This document shows, in pieces, positions 48,168-60,569 of a DNA stretch of 64,000 nucleotides. A program made the translations under genes and the position numbers. The DNA comes from Unio delphinus (Eukaryota > Mollusca > Bivalvia > Unionida > Unionidae), in NCBI GenBank assembly GCA_029339505.1, contig JAQISU010000179.1, positions 8,338,001 through 8,402,000 on the forward strand, given 5' to 3'. The first letter of the stretch is position 1. Each line of letters begins with the position of its first letter. Below the pieces are notes generated by a model. That model ran no database searches and had not been told where the DNA came from. It saw only the letters and a list, made by a program, of their open reading frames with translations.

Positions 48168-48757
48168 AGAACTCAGATTAGCAAATAAATTTACTAGTAT
48201 GAATTTAGTATTAAGAATTCATCTAAAGTAATCATATACATGTTCCTTTCGATATTTTTATTGTTGTCTTTATTCAGTATCATTGAAAATGATAAACGTG
48301 GCATGAAAATAGACAAAGGTTACATTAGAGCACAAAAAAAAACCCAGGAAATAATTTATCGTGAATGTGAATGAGGTTATGTACAGTTGCTCAAGAAAAA
48401 TCAATTCCACATTAATTATTTGGACAAATTAATGAGCGAACCAGTTGACCCTTCTCTGCGGGTCAAGTTAATTACCGTATAACTTGTTCTTATAAAATAT
48501 GTCACGAGATAATGAAATAACATATTAAAAATAAATGTTTTCACTTATAAGCCATAAACAATTTGAACGGTACACTTTAAGCCTTGTCAGATTAGATTAA
48601 GAATCAGATAAAATGTGGATGGCAGCATCTGGATGTGGGATCTCATACAAGCATCTGATAGACAATAACGGATCTTAATTAGTCACATCAATACAAAATG
48701 TTTCAACTTGTTTGCATATCTGAATAATGGACTCTGATTGCTTAGGGTACATATCCT

Positions 48758-49901
48758 TCAATTTTCACCTGTCACAGGAAGCACCAGGAAAAGGACCGAC
48801 ATTTCCTTAATTTTACAATCAAATAGGGTTCTGTCATCTTCCAGCAGCTTGCCATTAAAAAGGAAACACTGCTGGTCAGGTGAAATACCTTCTTTGTCCT
48901 GGATCTTGACCTTCAGATTCCCAATGGTGTCAACTGCCTTCACTTGCAGGGAGATGGTCTCCCTCGTCCAAATATTCACAAAGATGTGGATGAAATCTCC
49001 TTGACGGAGTATCAGGTGCAGAGTGTAGTCTTTCTGGATGTTGTAGTCACGGAGGCTTTTATCATCTTCGAGAAATTTCCCACCGAAAATTAGACATTGT
49101 TGGTCACGTGGGAAGCTTTTAATACACTCGATCTTGGTCTTTACATTCGCGATTGTGTCAGATGGCTTCACTTGTAGGAAGACAGTCTTCTCTGTCTGCG
49201 TTTTCACAATGATGTGCATTGCATGCATATGAAGGACTATCAGCCTGATGGTAGACTGGTTGAGAATGTTATAGTCCAAAAGGGTTCTGTCATCATGTAG
49301 CAGACGGTCAGCGAAAATCAGACGCTGCTTGTAAGGTAGGATGCCTACCTTTTCATGTATCATGGCCTTTACATCCTCAATCTTATCAGATGGCTCCACT
49401 TCTAGGGTGACAGTCGTCCCTGTCTCAAGTTTCACAAAGAGCCGCATATTACATCTCAAACGGAGAAACACATGAATTGTGGACTCATTTAAAATGTTAT
49501 AGTCAGAAAGGGTTCTGCCATCTTGCAGCAGCTTATCAGCGAAGACCACTTGCTGCTTGTAAGGTAGGATGCCTTCTATGTCATGAATCTTGGCCTTCAC
49601 ATTCTTAATGGTGGCAAACGGATGCATTTCTAGGGTGATCGTCTTCCCTGTGGGAGTCTTCACAAAAATCTGAATACTGCATATTTCCAGATTGATAGTG
49701 GATTGTTGCTGGATATTGTGGTCAGCGAGGGTGGTGTCATCGTCCAGCTGGTTTCCAGCAAAGGTCAAGCGCTGCTGGTCAGATGGGATGCCTTCCTTGA
49801 ACTCGAACATGGCTTTCACACTTTCAATGGTGTCAGATGGCACAACTTGCAGGGTGATCATCTTCCCTGTGTGAGTCTTCACGAAGATCTTTATGATGAA
49901 T
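48758..49901 (-). CDS. Poly-ubiquitin-like protein with five non-cleavable repeats, copy B
   Basis: Five ubiquitin-like repeats as in copy A; the two proteins differ at roughly a dozen residues in about 390 (for example MFEFKEG for MLEYKEG in repeat 1, SDKIED for SDTIED in repeat 3, KAVDTI for KPVDTI in repeat 5). None of the differences creates a stop. All five Gly-Gly ends are lost and the ubiquitin ATG is again ATA (49892-49894). The same TTGTAG acceptor is present (ending 49902). The open frame continues without ATG to 50017. Unlike A, this copy keeps 1 kb of its own 5' flank (to 51010), with an (AG)AGTCCCTCAAAGAGA stretch shared with unit 0, so its promoter, if any, should lie there. Likely fate if made: a stable multi-UBL scaffold binding ubiquitin-interacting proteins (inference). 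Confidence 0.8.
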
Positions 49902-51010
49902 CTACAAGATAAACGTGTTAAGATGTTAAAAAGTGCCACACAAATCACAGATACTTTGGTAAAGGAAAATGATACGTAAACATTTTCTTTTTCATTTAAA
50001 TGACTAGGACAAAGCAATTGTTACTTCATTTGTTTGTTAGTCTCTGAAAATATTTAATTTTCTCATTCATATGGCCAAGAAAAAGAGTCCCTCAAAGAGA
50101 CCGATACTCTGATGTCTATAAAGAATTATTAGGACTCTAAGACAAGACCATTTCTTATTCTTTCAAATGCAGAGTGTCCAAACCATATCATATATTGTTT
50201 AGCAGCCATAGTGTCAAATTTGGCGTCAGAAATCAGCAATTTGTGTTATTTATTTTAAATATATCTATTATTTTTCGCCTTCCAAATCCAAAAACGGCAG
50301 TGGTGTGGGCCACTGGTGTCTGGTACGGGTTTAATATTGAAAAGCGTTATTAATTTAATGTAGATAAATCATCCCAAGTGACAAAAGTACCTTAGAATTG
50401 TCTTACGAACTGTTCTAATACAATACATAAGCTATTTTAGTATATAAGCGACAAAGTACGTAATTCCCATGCACCTGCTTTGGACTCCTGATCCGCAATC
50501 TCAGATTGCTATTCATGTTTATACACGCACTCAGATACTATCTTAAGCTCGTTTTTCTTCTTATATAATGTTTTATTCATCAAACCATTGTTGAGTTTGC
50601 TATGTTGCGAGAAACTAAAGTTATCGGCTCCATAATATAATAATTCGCAGGCTGAGAGAAAAACAGTTACTCTCACTTCAAGTTACAGCACCTTACAGAG
50701 GGAAACAGCGTATGTGACTATATAAAACATTCCTTCATTAATTTGAAAAAATATGTAGATTCAAAAGAGAATTTTATATTTGCCATTCACTCAGATTAAC
50801 TTTAGGAATCCTGTTTCATGGAATAATTACATATTTGTCAGTTGAAGTCGACTCCGTTTAAATTGTTTAGTAAAATAACAAATGCAGATTAAAATAGTTG
50901 TGCTAATCAGACACAAGATTACCTATTAATATGCATGGGTCGCGTTTAGTATTGACCATGTGATATTTGCAATCATACAGGCCTATATTCTAAATATGAC
51001 CAAAATTTGT

Positions 51011-52425
51011 TCAGAGACTAGAGTGATAACTAGCCATGATGAAACGCCCAATGACAAAAAAATGTTACGAATGAAAGTACAAGGAAGGAGACCATTATCT
51101 ATGTACACATAAGGTAAAATAATTTGAATTCCTGTTGGGGACTGCGCTATGGCTATTAAAATATTACGAATATAGCCTGAACGTTAGGCAAATAAAAGGA
51201 AGCAACCTAAATAATCTAGAATGCAACAACTCGGAGGAATAAGAGAAAGGAAATGAATGAACTTCAGAATAGCACCCATAAATGTTAATGTAATAAATAA
51301 AGAATTTTTTTTTCAAATGGAAAACGACGACATTTTTATACAAGAAACCCATAATAAATGTACAAATCATTAAAAAAAACTTCAGAGAAGAAATATTAAG
51401 TATAAATGATATTAAGGAAGAAGATATACGAGGAGTAGCAACAGTTATAACGTTTTGTTAAAAACTGACTAGTTCGGGAAAAAAAAGATGACGGAAATTA
51501 CTTTACAGAAGACTGCTAAATAATATAATTGAAAATTATACATTTTACTAATGTATATTTCCTTGCGAATAAATACAGAAAATAAATCTTTTGAGAAAAT
51601 CTCTTGAAATATTTTGGAAAATACTCTATGGATGACTGAATAGATTTTAAATGGGTGGGAGACGAAATAGATAGAGTAGGGAATTTAACCACAAATGTAA
51701 ACAAATTTATACAATAAATAAAACACTTTTTCTAAACAAAAAATAACTGACAACAAAAATGAGAGATTAAATATGAGAATGAAAGAATTTAATTATGACT
51801 ACAAAGATAATAAAGGGAGTCGCTGATTAAATTATTATTATATATACAAACTATGATCTAAAAACTTATATAAAAGCGGTTATTACGGGAATAATAATAT
51901 GAGATCACAAACTAATAAATTTAGAGATAAAAACAATATGGAAAAATAAATGGGGCAAGGGAAAATTAAAATTTAACAACTGTTGGAATATAAGAAATTC
52001 ATTGAGGAATTAAAAACCTCTAGTGATGAAAAAAGTAAAATAATACAAATATAAGAAGGAAAATCTCCAGGAGGAGATGGATTCACTGCGTTATTCTACA
52101 GCAAATTTAGTGGTGAGTTATCACCCATACTAGAATGGTTCTATAATACTTTACTACGAAACGACACAATAACAATAATGAGGGCGGGGATAATTACCTT
52201 GTTATATACCGATCTATCTAAACACACCACGAAACCCCCAGTATTGCATATACTCGCACCAAAACTCGCATAAATGTATCAAGAAGCGGAAAAAAGAACA
52301 GAAAACAATCATACGGACATTGTTATTATCAATTATTTATAGTATTGGTTGATGGTCCTGTTTTCGATAACCTAAGGAAACGAACTCTTAAGCATCCAAT
52401 CTCTTTATATATATATAACGAGATT

Positions 52426-52509
<84 letters not shown>

Positions 52510-53430
52510 CACAATTTCCTCATTAAATGGCAATGCACCATTAATTTAATTTATTTGATTTATTTATTCTATTTGTTAATAATTGTCAAAATAAAGGAAT
52601 TGAGGAATAATAGTTAAATTGTTTTTGAGATAAACATATAATGTTAAGATACAATAAATTTGCCATTTTGTTTAACTTATTTAACAACTTATTTGTGGTA
52701 TTGCTAATTTATAAAAGTTGATAAATATTCACGTTATTGTACCAGAACACACTTCGTCAAAACGGGAGTTCATTCCCTTGGCAACAACTGACCTTACTAA
52801 TTTTCCTGTTACACAAAATATCGCTAAATATTCACAGTTTTTGTTTGTTTGTTTGTTTGTCTTTTTGTGCTGTTGCTGAAATTTAAAGTGAGGATAATGG
52901 ATAGTTTAAGGTGTTCTTGGAGAGTCTTGGGTGTTTTGTGAGTCCCGTTATATACAGGTAAGGGGGGTGGGTGGAGATAGGTAAGATTTTAAAAACAATC
53001 GAGGCCCATCTCCCTCCTAAATATAGACTATATTTAGGTATATAGAGTAAAATATAGTATTACAAGAATAATTAATTTGAATCAAGCGTGTAAAGCCAAA
53101 GTTAGAGATATCGAAAACAACGTACTGAGTATAAAAACAATAATAGAAAAAGTACATGAATTTGACCAGAAAGGTGCCACGATATATTTTCATCGAGAGA
53201 AAGCTTTTGATTGGTTGGATCATAACTAGATTCGAAGAGTATTGGATACATTTGGTTTTGAGTTAAATTTCCAAAAATAAACTGCACACAAGTACAGGTA
53301 AACGGTGCAGTTACGAAAAAGATTTGAAATTCAAAGATCAGTAAGGCAAGGTTGCCCACTATCAAATATAAATCACGACTAAACGGAACTAATTAAAATA
53401 GGAAACGAGAGGTAATTACCTAGTTTTGCC
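51011..53430 (+). pseudogene. L1/Tx1-like LINE, 5' part, heavily degenerate
   Basis: Plus-strand pieces in order: NDDIFIQETHNKCTN (51325-51370, the endonuclease Q-E-T-H motif), GKSPGGDGFTALFYSKF (52060-52115, RT motif before the palm), KAFDWLDHN (53195-53230, catalytic Asp motif) and RQGCPLSN-like residues out of frame (53340-53365). Stops are frequent. A long (TA)n tract interrupts it at 52431-52507. It continues into 53435-54474. Confidence 0.65.
52431..52507. repeat. (TA)n microsatellite
   Basis: Uninterrupted TA run inside the degenerate LINE. Confidence 0.95.
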
Positions 53431-53434
53431 GCCA

Positions 53435-54474
53435 CATTTAATACAAATGTAGTGAAAGCTCTAGAAATTTATCATGGAAAAGGAGACGAAAATGAAAACT
53501 GTAAAGCAATAAAAAAGCATATAGAAAATAACTTGAATATTTGGGCACTAACGCCATTTTGCCTAATGGAGTGGGCTCAAGTGGCCAAAACGTATATATA
53601 ATAAAAAAAACAATATTAAATCTATGGATTTTTAAAATGACATATTACCTAATAATGATAATGAAGCTATAGAATATTTGTGAGCATATAACGCCCACTA
53701 CATAAACAAACCAAAAAAAACCCCACTATATAGCGCGAAGGAGGTGGGTGGCATTACCTAGTCCAGTCCTGATTAAATATGTAAATATTTTAATGTATAA
53801 CCAACAACACCAATGGAGGGCTTATATATGTATATATATAGAAGGACTTGCAATATTTCATGTTAGTTATGTTTTTACAAATATAAAGTAAATACTATGG
53901 CATTGACTTCATGATATCAAACGCAAAATGATAAGAGCGTATCATATAAGGATAACCTACCGTAACCGTAGCATTTTGCAGGGCAGGCTTCACTGTGAAT
54001 TCGACGAAACGTTGATCTGGTTTTAATGGAACCCAACGATGTTCAAGTCCAATATATTTCAAGAATAAGTATTATTCAGATGAATGGTATACAGGAAATG
54101 TCTGGACTTAACAGCGGCATTGGGGTTTTAAAATGTCATAGGTTCTCATGTCATAAATGGGGATTTTTACTCACGGGTAAATGCCGGATATTGAGGGTAT
54201 TACGACAGTATTGTATAGGCTAAATGAGATTAATTAGACAGGAGCCAAGCGAAGAATTTCCGTTACCTGTAATAATTGTGACTCATTAGAACTAATTTTG
54301 TTTACATAATAATAAACGTTAATGCCACCAACCTGATACAATTATTCTATAGAGATATCTTATTTGTAAAAACAAAACGACTACGTTTAAAGATATCTGA
54401 GTTATTAGTATTAATTAACTCATGTCAGAATACTCAGAGATAGAAACACCAAATGCTTTTGTTTGTTACAGAAA
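53435..54474 (+). mobile_element. L1/Tx1-like LINE fragment, copy before unit C
   Basis: Near-identical to 34605-35690. At 54474 (after TTTGTTACAGAA) it passes directly into unit C sequence (TATTGAGAACAG...), whereas the A-side copy passes into other DNA at 35690. This marks the left boundary of unit C. Confidence 0.7.
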
Positions 54475-54535
54475 TATTGAGAACAGTGACAGGGATTTGT
54501 TGAGAAGGAAAGTTTTGTCGATTTTACGGTTTTAC
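54290..54535. repeat. 246-bp perfect duplicate, left copy
   Basis: Identical to 55325-55570, offset exactly 1035 bp. It spans the junction between LINE fragment and unit C. Confidence 0.9.
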
Positions 54536-54548
54536 CCAAACTTTTGCT

Positions 54549-55478
54549 ATGGCACGAACAAAACAGACCGCTAGAAAGTCCACTTTTGATAGACTAGAAC
54601 CTAATTATACACAAAAAGTGCTTGAGAAATTTGGATTTGGAATGAACTTTCAAAACTGGACTAAAATAATGTACAATGATATAACTGCTCAAGTACAAAT
54701 TAACGGAGCTGTTACGGAAAAATTTGACATAAATAGGTCAGTGAGGCAAGGCTGCCCACTGTCCATGCTATTATATGTAATAGCAATAGAAATCTTGAGT
54801 ATTAGGATTCGTAATAACACCAATATAAAGGGCATAAAAATTCCTAACTTAAGGAGGGAATTTAAAATGCTCCAACATGCTGACGACTGTACAAACTTTA
54901 TAAATGATCCTAACTCCTTTCAACACCTAATAAAGGAATATGAAGAATTTGGTAAAGCTTCAGGATCAAAAATTAATCATGATAAAACTGAGATTCTATT
55001 AATAGGCAACTGGAGGGGAAACCACCCGGGTCTACCCCCCGACCTAATAAAAAGAAAGGTCAAAGCCCTAGGGATTTTCTTTGGGGAAAACGAAGAAAAG
55101 GAAAACCTAGATAATGTAAAAACTAAAATAAGACAAATAATAGAAATCTGGGCCCCAGTGCCATTGAGTTTAATAGAACGTTCACAGGTTGCAAAAACTT
55201 ATATGTACTCAGTTTTGGCATATTTAGTAAACACTGTGGACATAAAAAACAAAACACTAGATACAATTGATAATGACATTATAGATTATATCTGGGATCA
55301 AAAACTACACTACATACAAAAGTCAACTAATTTTGTTTACATAATAATAAACGTTAATGCCACCAACCTGATACAATTATTCTATAGAGATATCTTATTT
55401 GTAAAAACAAAACGACTACGTTTAAAGATATCTGAGTTATTAGTATTAATTAACTCATGTCAGAATACTCAGAGATAG
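54549..55478 (+). CDS. Chimeric ORF: histone H3 tail (residues 1-11 after Met) fused to LINE reverse transcriptase
   Basis: ATG 54549 opens MARTKQTARKST, the exact start of histone H3. At 54584 a 5'-truncated LINE begins and the frame continues as RT: FDRLEP (inside the palm, just after the first catalytic Asp region), VRQGCPLSMLLYVIAIEIL (motif 4), MLQHADDCTNF (the active-site box, here HADD where functional enzymes usually have YADD), SGSKINHDKTEILLIGN (motif 6) and APVPLSLIERSQVAKTYMYS. It loses homology at 55325, where a 246-bp duplicate is pasted in, and stops at 55478. The N-terminal third of RT is missing, so the enzyme cannot be active. The ORF is 309 codons. In units A and B the same H3 fragment has no LINE and no ATG. 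Whether it is transcribed is unknown. Confidence 0.75.
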   Translation: MARTKQTARKSTFDRLEPNYTQKVLEKFGFGMNFQNWTKIMYNDITAQVQINGAVTEKFDINRSVRQGCPLSMLLYVIAIEILSIRIRNNTNIKGIKIPNLRREFKMLQHADDCTNFINDPNSFQHLIKEYEEFGKASGSKINHDKTEILLIGNWRGNHPGLPPDLIKRKVKALGIFFGENEEKENLDNVKTKIRQIIEIWAPVPLSLIERSQVAKTYMYSVLAYLVNTVDIKNKTLDTIDNDIIDYIWDQKLHYIQKSTNFVYIIINVNATNLIQLFYRDILFVKTKRLRLKISELLVLINSCQNTQR

Positions 55479-57324
55479 AAACACCAAATGCTTTTGTTTG
55501 TTACAGAAATATTGAGAACAGTGACAGGGATTTGTTGAGAAGGAAAGTTTTGTCGATTTTACGGTTTTACGGTCAAAACAGAAAGGGGGTATAGCCTTGC
55601 CAAACCCTTTTTAATAAAACAAAAAAGCATTTTAAATAGGTTTAAAAGGATAAACAGTACACCCCAAACACCTTGGGAAGCTATATACATATTTTGGTTA
55701 GGGATCAGCATGAAACACAGACAAGACATATATAGGAATAATAAATTAGTTAGGACTTTTGAATTACCGATTTTATATAAGGAAATAAAGGGTTTATTAG
55801 TTAGAAATAGTAGTAATAAAAAACTTTGGGAACAAAGCAGTGACGACACATATGGACTGATTTTAGAATAAGAAACCAATAAAAACAAATTAAAGATAGA
55901 AATAGAAAAACCTCATATCAACTGGAATAGGGTTTGGGAGAATTGGAAAAAAATCAACTCTTTCAAAATACAGAGTATAATTTATACATATATCCATAAC
56001 GCCTGGCTAACAGGTGAAGTGGCTTACAAACGACGGATGATTAAAAAGCAAATAAATTGCCCACTATGCAATAGAGACATGTATACAAAGGATCACGTGA
56101 TAACTCAATGTGACGAAACGAAGGAATAGAGAACAAAACTAATTATGGAAATTATTAAGATCGACAAATACGACAAACGTCAACTACTCTTCCTAGACGG
56201 CAACTTCAATGTATCATTGGTTCGACAAATAACAGATTTTATTACGGCGACTCTAATTAAATGTGGTCCCCTAATGAAGGTTAGGGGTATAAAAAATAAT
56301 TTAAGCAATAGAAACTTTCAAGAAAATCTAAATTTAAATTAAATTTTTTCTCAAAAAAAAAAAAAAAGAAAAAAAAAAAGGGGTTTAAAAAGTACATACG
56401 AGGACGCTGCAGGGCTATACTACATGGCGCTACGCGAAGTAGGAAGGCCTGCAGAAGAGTGTGGAAAAGGAAAACCGAATGAGTTTAATGAAACGAATAT
56501 ACATATAGTGTTTTACCTTCTGACATCTATGTACTTTTAATTATCTATTTATCTTAAAAATCTTAAACATAATTATCCTTCAAGCTCTCTGGAACCTTTT
56601 TCCATACTTTTTCTGTCAGGGCTACATCCTATAGTAGCCTTGACCCCCGTATTTAGGGGAAAATAAACAATTTTGGCAATTTGCTAATTAACTAAATAAA
56701 TAAATACAAAATGGCCGGACAAATTGAGGTAGGAATAGCACAGTCAAATAAATTTGTGCGATTTTCTGCCTCAAGGAAGACGGACCAACTACTATACAAA
56801 ACCTATTAAATAGATAAATTGAGACCCACGTAAGATATTTAAATCTCGCACCTCAATTTATACAAAATTCAAAATTTAAATAACCAAAAATTTTAAAATC
56901 TAGATATATTTTTATTAAATAGTAAAACAACTGAGAATGATTTGAATTAACAAGGCTGTCCTAAACATAAACATAAGTACATAATCAAATGTACTTCATA
57001 CAATACAGAATAGCACTATACATATAGCACACATCAGGACTTTAGGGACCCCTAGCCAGGGTCGCCAATGACGAAGTGTCCCTATAGAGTTTGGGTAGGT
57101 CAACTCTCAACTAGAGGGGACTATTAGAGCAACACTAAGGATATATAAATACCCCTTTTCAATTTATAACCCCTTAAGGGGAAAATAAAATTTAGAACTT
57201 AAAGAATAAAATAAAAAAACAACATAAAAAACACTTGGGGGGAACACACTTACAAATAAACTTTTTCCAATTTTTTTGATTGGGGGGGGGGGGCATCTGT
57301 CTGGTGCCCCAAAAAGAAAAAAAA
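54584..57324 (+). mobile_element. 5'-truncated L1/Tx1-like LINE inserted in unit C
   Basis: About 2741 bp bounded by the target-site duplication AGAAAGTCCAC (54573-54583 and 57325-57335). It contains RT (54584-55324), then the ORF2 C-terminal region from 55572 (KPFLIKQKSILNRFKRIN, the aromatic W-rich stretch near 55930, and a CPLCNRDMYTKDHVITQC zinc knuckle at 56060-56113). After a stop it ends with LFLDGNFNVSLVRQITDFI (56190-56250). A 3' UTR of about 1 kb follows, closing with a poly(G) patch, GGGCATCTGTCTGGTGCCCC and an A-rich tail. Only the C-terminal part has a few stops (for example near 55870 and 56128), so the insertion is moderately old. Confidence 0.9.
55325..55570. repeat. 246-bp perfect duplicate, right copy inside the inserted LINE
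   Basis: Identical to 54290-54535. It replaces or interrupts the LINE coding frame, which stops at 55478 inside it; LINE coding resumes at about 55572. Confidence 0.9.
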
Positions 57325-57335
57325 AGAAAGTCCAC
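57325..57335 (+). repeat. Target-site duplication, right copy (H3 codons)
   Basis: AGAAAGTCCAC, equal to 54573-54583. Both encode part of the H3 tail (R8 K9 S10 T11); the right copy continues into AGGAATATTATAG as in units A and B. Confidence 0.9.
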
Positions 57336-57890
57336 AGGAATATTATAGATAAAACACCTTACCCCCTTTTCCTTAATTTTTTTAAACCATTTTCTTTTTT
57401 TTTCGACTATTTTTTCATCTTTTTTCATTTTTATTTTTTCATTTTTTTTTAATCACTTTGTGAAGAATTATGTAGATTTCTAGCTCGTGGTCAGAATTAA
57501 TATTGAAATTTGCTATTTGGTTGCTTCAAAGTAAATTAGTGCATTTATTAATGTGATGTTTTAGATTTCGCAACTGTTGAATTGAAATGTAACTTTGAAA
57601 ATGGTTGAAGTGTGCAAAATTTGTAAATATGGATGTAATGATATAGCAGAGCATGGATATTTTAACTAGATATATATATCACATTATGATGTAAAATTAC
57701 AAATTCTGCATACCATGTTAGTGATGATTGATAAATTACCGCTGCTGGGGGATATTCTATGTTCCATTGGATCCATTTTCTATTATTACACTTATATTAG
57801 TAACGTCAGTGTATAGGAGAAATCACCGTTACTCTGTATATACATCTCTATATACCTCGAACAGATGCGGAAACTTGAACGGGTGTTATT

Positions 57891-58530
57891 TTAAGGTGTC
57901 CAGGTGAGAGATCCGCACTGTATCGAGTACACGGTATTGATATTTTGTTTATGTGGTATTTTAACCTGATCAAGCCTATTAGCAATAGCTCGAAATTCAC
58001 TTACACTTTTATCTTGTGTTCGTTTGATCGTGTCAATGTTCGTCTTGATTTCCGAAGGTTTCATAAAAATGTTCAACGGAGTACCAAACAATTGTTTTTT
58101 TTTTTTGTAATTTCATTAGTTTGTCTATTATTTCTACGAAGATCTGCAAACGAGCTTACACGAACGTCATACTCTCGGCCCTCAACGATAATAATTTATT
58201 GTCTATGGTGCTGTAGTTAACGTCGACGTAATTCTTTGTTACAGCGTCCTTGTCGGATACTCCATCCCTAAGTATGTATATTTGATTCCCTTTCAGGCTG
58301 AGTTCGCCTGTCATTGTATCACCAGATTTTAGTGCACGCGTGCGAATATTATCCTATATCATTAATGAAAGAACAGTGCGGTTAAATTTCCCGTTATTAT
58401 TAAACACAATAATATCCTGCAATTATTAATTACTGGTTTTTAATTGTCCTTGCTTATCTTGAAATACAATCATTTCATTTAGATCTACATTTGCAAGATT
58501 TAGTAATTCGGATAATTCGTTGTTAATGAT
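57891..58530 (-). pseudogene. Fibre-like virus-type protein, copy C (broken)
   Basis: Same motifs and same shared lesions as 26076-26695. A longer T run near 58085-58107 adds length variation at the C-terminal frame. Confidence 0.6.
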
Positions 58531-58729
58531 ATTTTTTCACGCTCTTTCGATATTCCGTCCTTTGTTCTTTTTGTTTCGATAGAGATTTCCTGTAAATATC
58601 TACCATTATAATTTAAGATCTATTAAAATCGATATCGATTACTTGTGTATTTGCGTACAACTTTATGACGTTGTTTGGTTGATTTTCGAAATATACCACC
58701 TAATATTGGTTGTTTCTGAAATAGCACAT

Positions 58730-58732
<3 letters not shown>

Positions 58733-58811
<79 letters not shown>
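58733..58811. repeat. (GA)n microsatellite
   Basis: Longest of the three equivalents. Confidence 0.95.
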
Positions 58812-58813
<2 letters not shown>

Positions 58814-58997
58814 AGTCGTATTCTAGTCTTGTTATGTTTAGCATTAATTACTTTTCAACCCGGTCGTTGACAGTGACAGCTTATTCTGACCACCTGTAAT
58901 CGGACTGTTGTTTTAGCGTTATTATGATTCTGGATTTTTAGTTCGACCCGGAGTCAGAGTAACATTTACATTTATAATATCACGAGTGATCTAATTG

Positions 58998-60270
58998 TTA
59001 CATATTTTCTACTGGGGCATCAATGACTCTCATTCGTTCACCAGCATCTTCAAGTAGCATCGACTTATCACTGAGTATAACAACGATTGATCTGTAATTA
59101 GGGATAAGGGGGTGGAGTGGGGCTTGAGCAACCCGAAGAGTTACTCGAGCTCGGAAATGTATATCAATGACAGTTTGTTGTGTTAAATGAAGATGTTCCA
59201 ACGAAAAGTAATAAATCGGATAATATGTTGTAAAATCTAGTGATATTTGCAGACCGGTATATAGATTCTGATCACGTCCCATAAATGTCATTAAACGATG
59301 ATATGCACGTGCTACATGGTTTTGTCCAAAATTGAGTAAAATATCTTCAGACGGTTCTTATTGGCCGTTTATTCTTAGCGAAACCTCAAGTTTATCAAAT
59401 TTCATATGGCTGCGTGTTTGCGAATTTAATCCTGTGTAATCTTGTAACGCAACAAATATATATCGTGATGCAGAAACGCCTTGTTGTGATGCTATATGCC
59501 ATGTAAATATAACGTTAATATTACTCTGAATACTATCCGTTGTTATTGTTAGCCATGATAGTAATGATTTACCACCTGTATCCTTAAATAATAATAATTT
59601 ATTTTCTTCCGTGATTGATGGGGTCATTACTGGCATCCACAATGAGAGTTTTGATTATACTACTTTACCAGCATCATCTCCAAGTCGCCATATAGCATCA
59701 TTATCATCACTTTTTCGTACGAGTACAACTGAATGCATAGCCACACAAATAACATTTATAATATTTCTGCTAAAACCGAGAATGTAAGATAGTGGAATTG
59801 CACACGAAAACTTTCCACAATCACCTGACAACATGAATTTACATGTTTTAAATCCTAAATTGTACTCCGAATCAACATGCATAATCATATCTTCGACATT
59901 AACATCAGCAGGAGGATTAGCACGGTCTTTTGGTGTCATCAGGATAATTTTAGCCATCTTTGTGAAACATCATTTATGGACCAGCTGATCTTGTATAAGG
60001 ATGGTAATATCTACCTACCTAGGCCCATTATCGTTGTAGCAGCATCATCTTTTTGAATCGATTCAATATTTCTTCCATAAATCATATATGTAGCGCTATC
60101 AAACAGTGCCAAAATCTCGTTGTTAAAAAGCCGACTTTGACAGCACCCCGATATTCTCTATCATCTGTTTGAATAATTTCCCCTTCTACTTTGATAAATG
60201 CTGAAGCGGGTAGAAAATATCTACTTGTGTAGTTAAATTCTGCTTCGTTGATTTGGCTGTCATGCGTCAT
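58998..60270 (-). pseudogene. Virus-like capsid-type protein, copy C (most complete)
   Basis: Includes an N-terminal segment (60270-60082: NYTSRYFLPASAFIKVEG, IIQTDDREYRGAVKVGF) that goes out of frame after VGF. Then comes the main part from ATG 59957, with the residues missing from B after DRA present. A change near 59655 (GATTATAC for GATAATAC) adds a stop at the join of the first and second parts. The second part runs 59642-59358, the shared TAA is at 59358-59360, and the last part is 59291-58998. Taken together the original protein would have been roughly 400 residues or more. The family suggestion is as for copy A. Confidence 0.6.
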
Positions 60271-60569
60271 AAGAATAATATTAATAATCGCGTATTGATT
60301 CGTCTTTGCGAACGGGTGAATCTATGTCGAATGATGTATAATCATATGATTTGTTAAATTTTAAATAATTGATTTGTTATTTATTCCCGGTAAATGCTAA
60401 TATCCATCATATCACCTTGAAATAATTGTTGAGAAATATAAGCGGTTTCATTAATTATTTGGCGAGAATTATTTCCAGCTCGTTTTTCCTCCTATGAGTA
60501 TCTATAATTGTGATATGTCGGGAAAAAAAACATCAAAAGGGCAGTCAATATATCAGAAAAAAAAATCAA

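Larger units (their letters stand above)
40262..51010. repeat. Array unit B
   Basis: Same order as unit A. B has no (GA)n before the fibre block, lacks the 250-bp segment of A, and has lost about 250 bp of the capsid-like N-terminus (junction near 44036). It keeps the complete right end (50085-51010), which parallels unit 0 at 21288-22790 and is absent from A. A C/A homopolymer patch is at 41024-41051. Confidence 0.9.

Noticed and set aside
58643..58870. ORF with ERERER run (also at 27 kb, 37.6 kb and 42.6 kb)
   Set aside because: A product of the (GA)n microsatellite.
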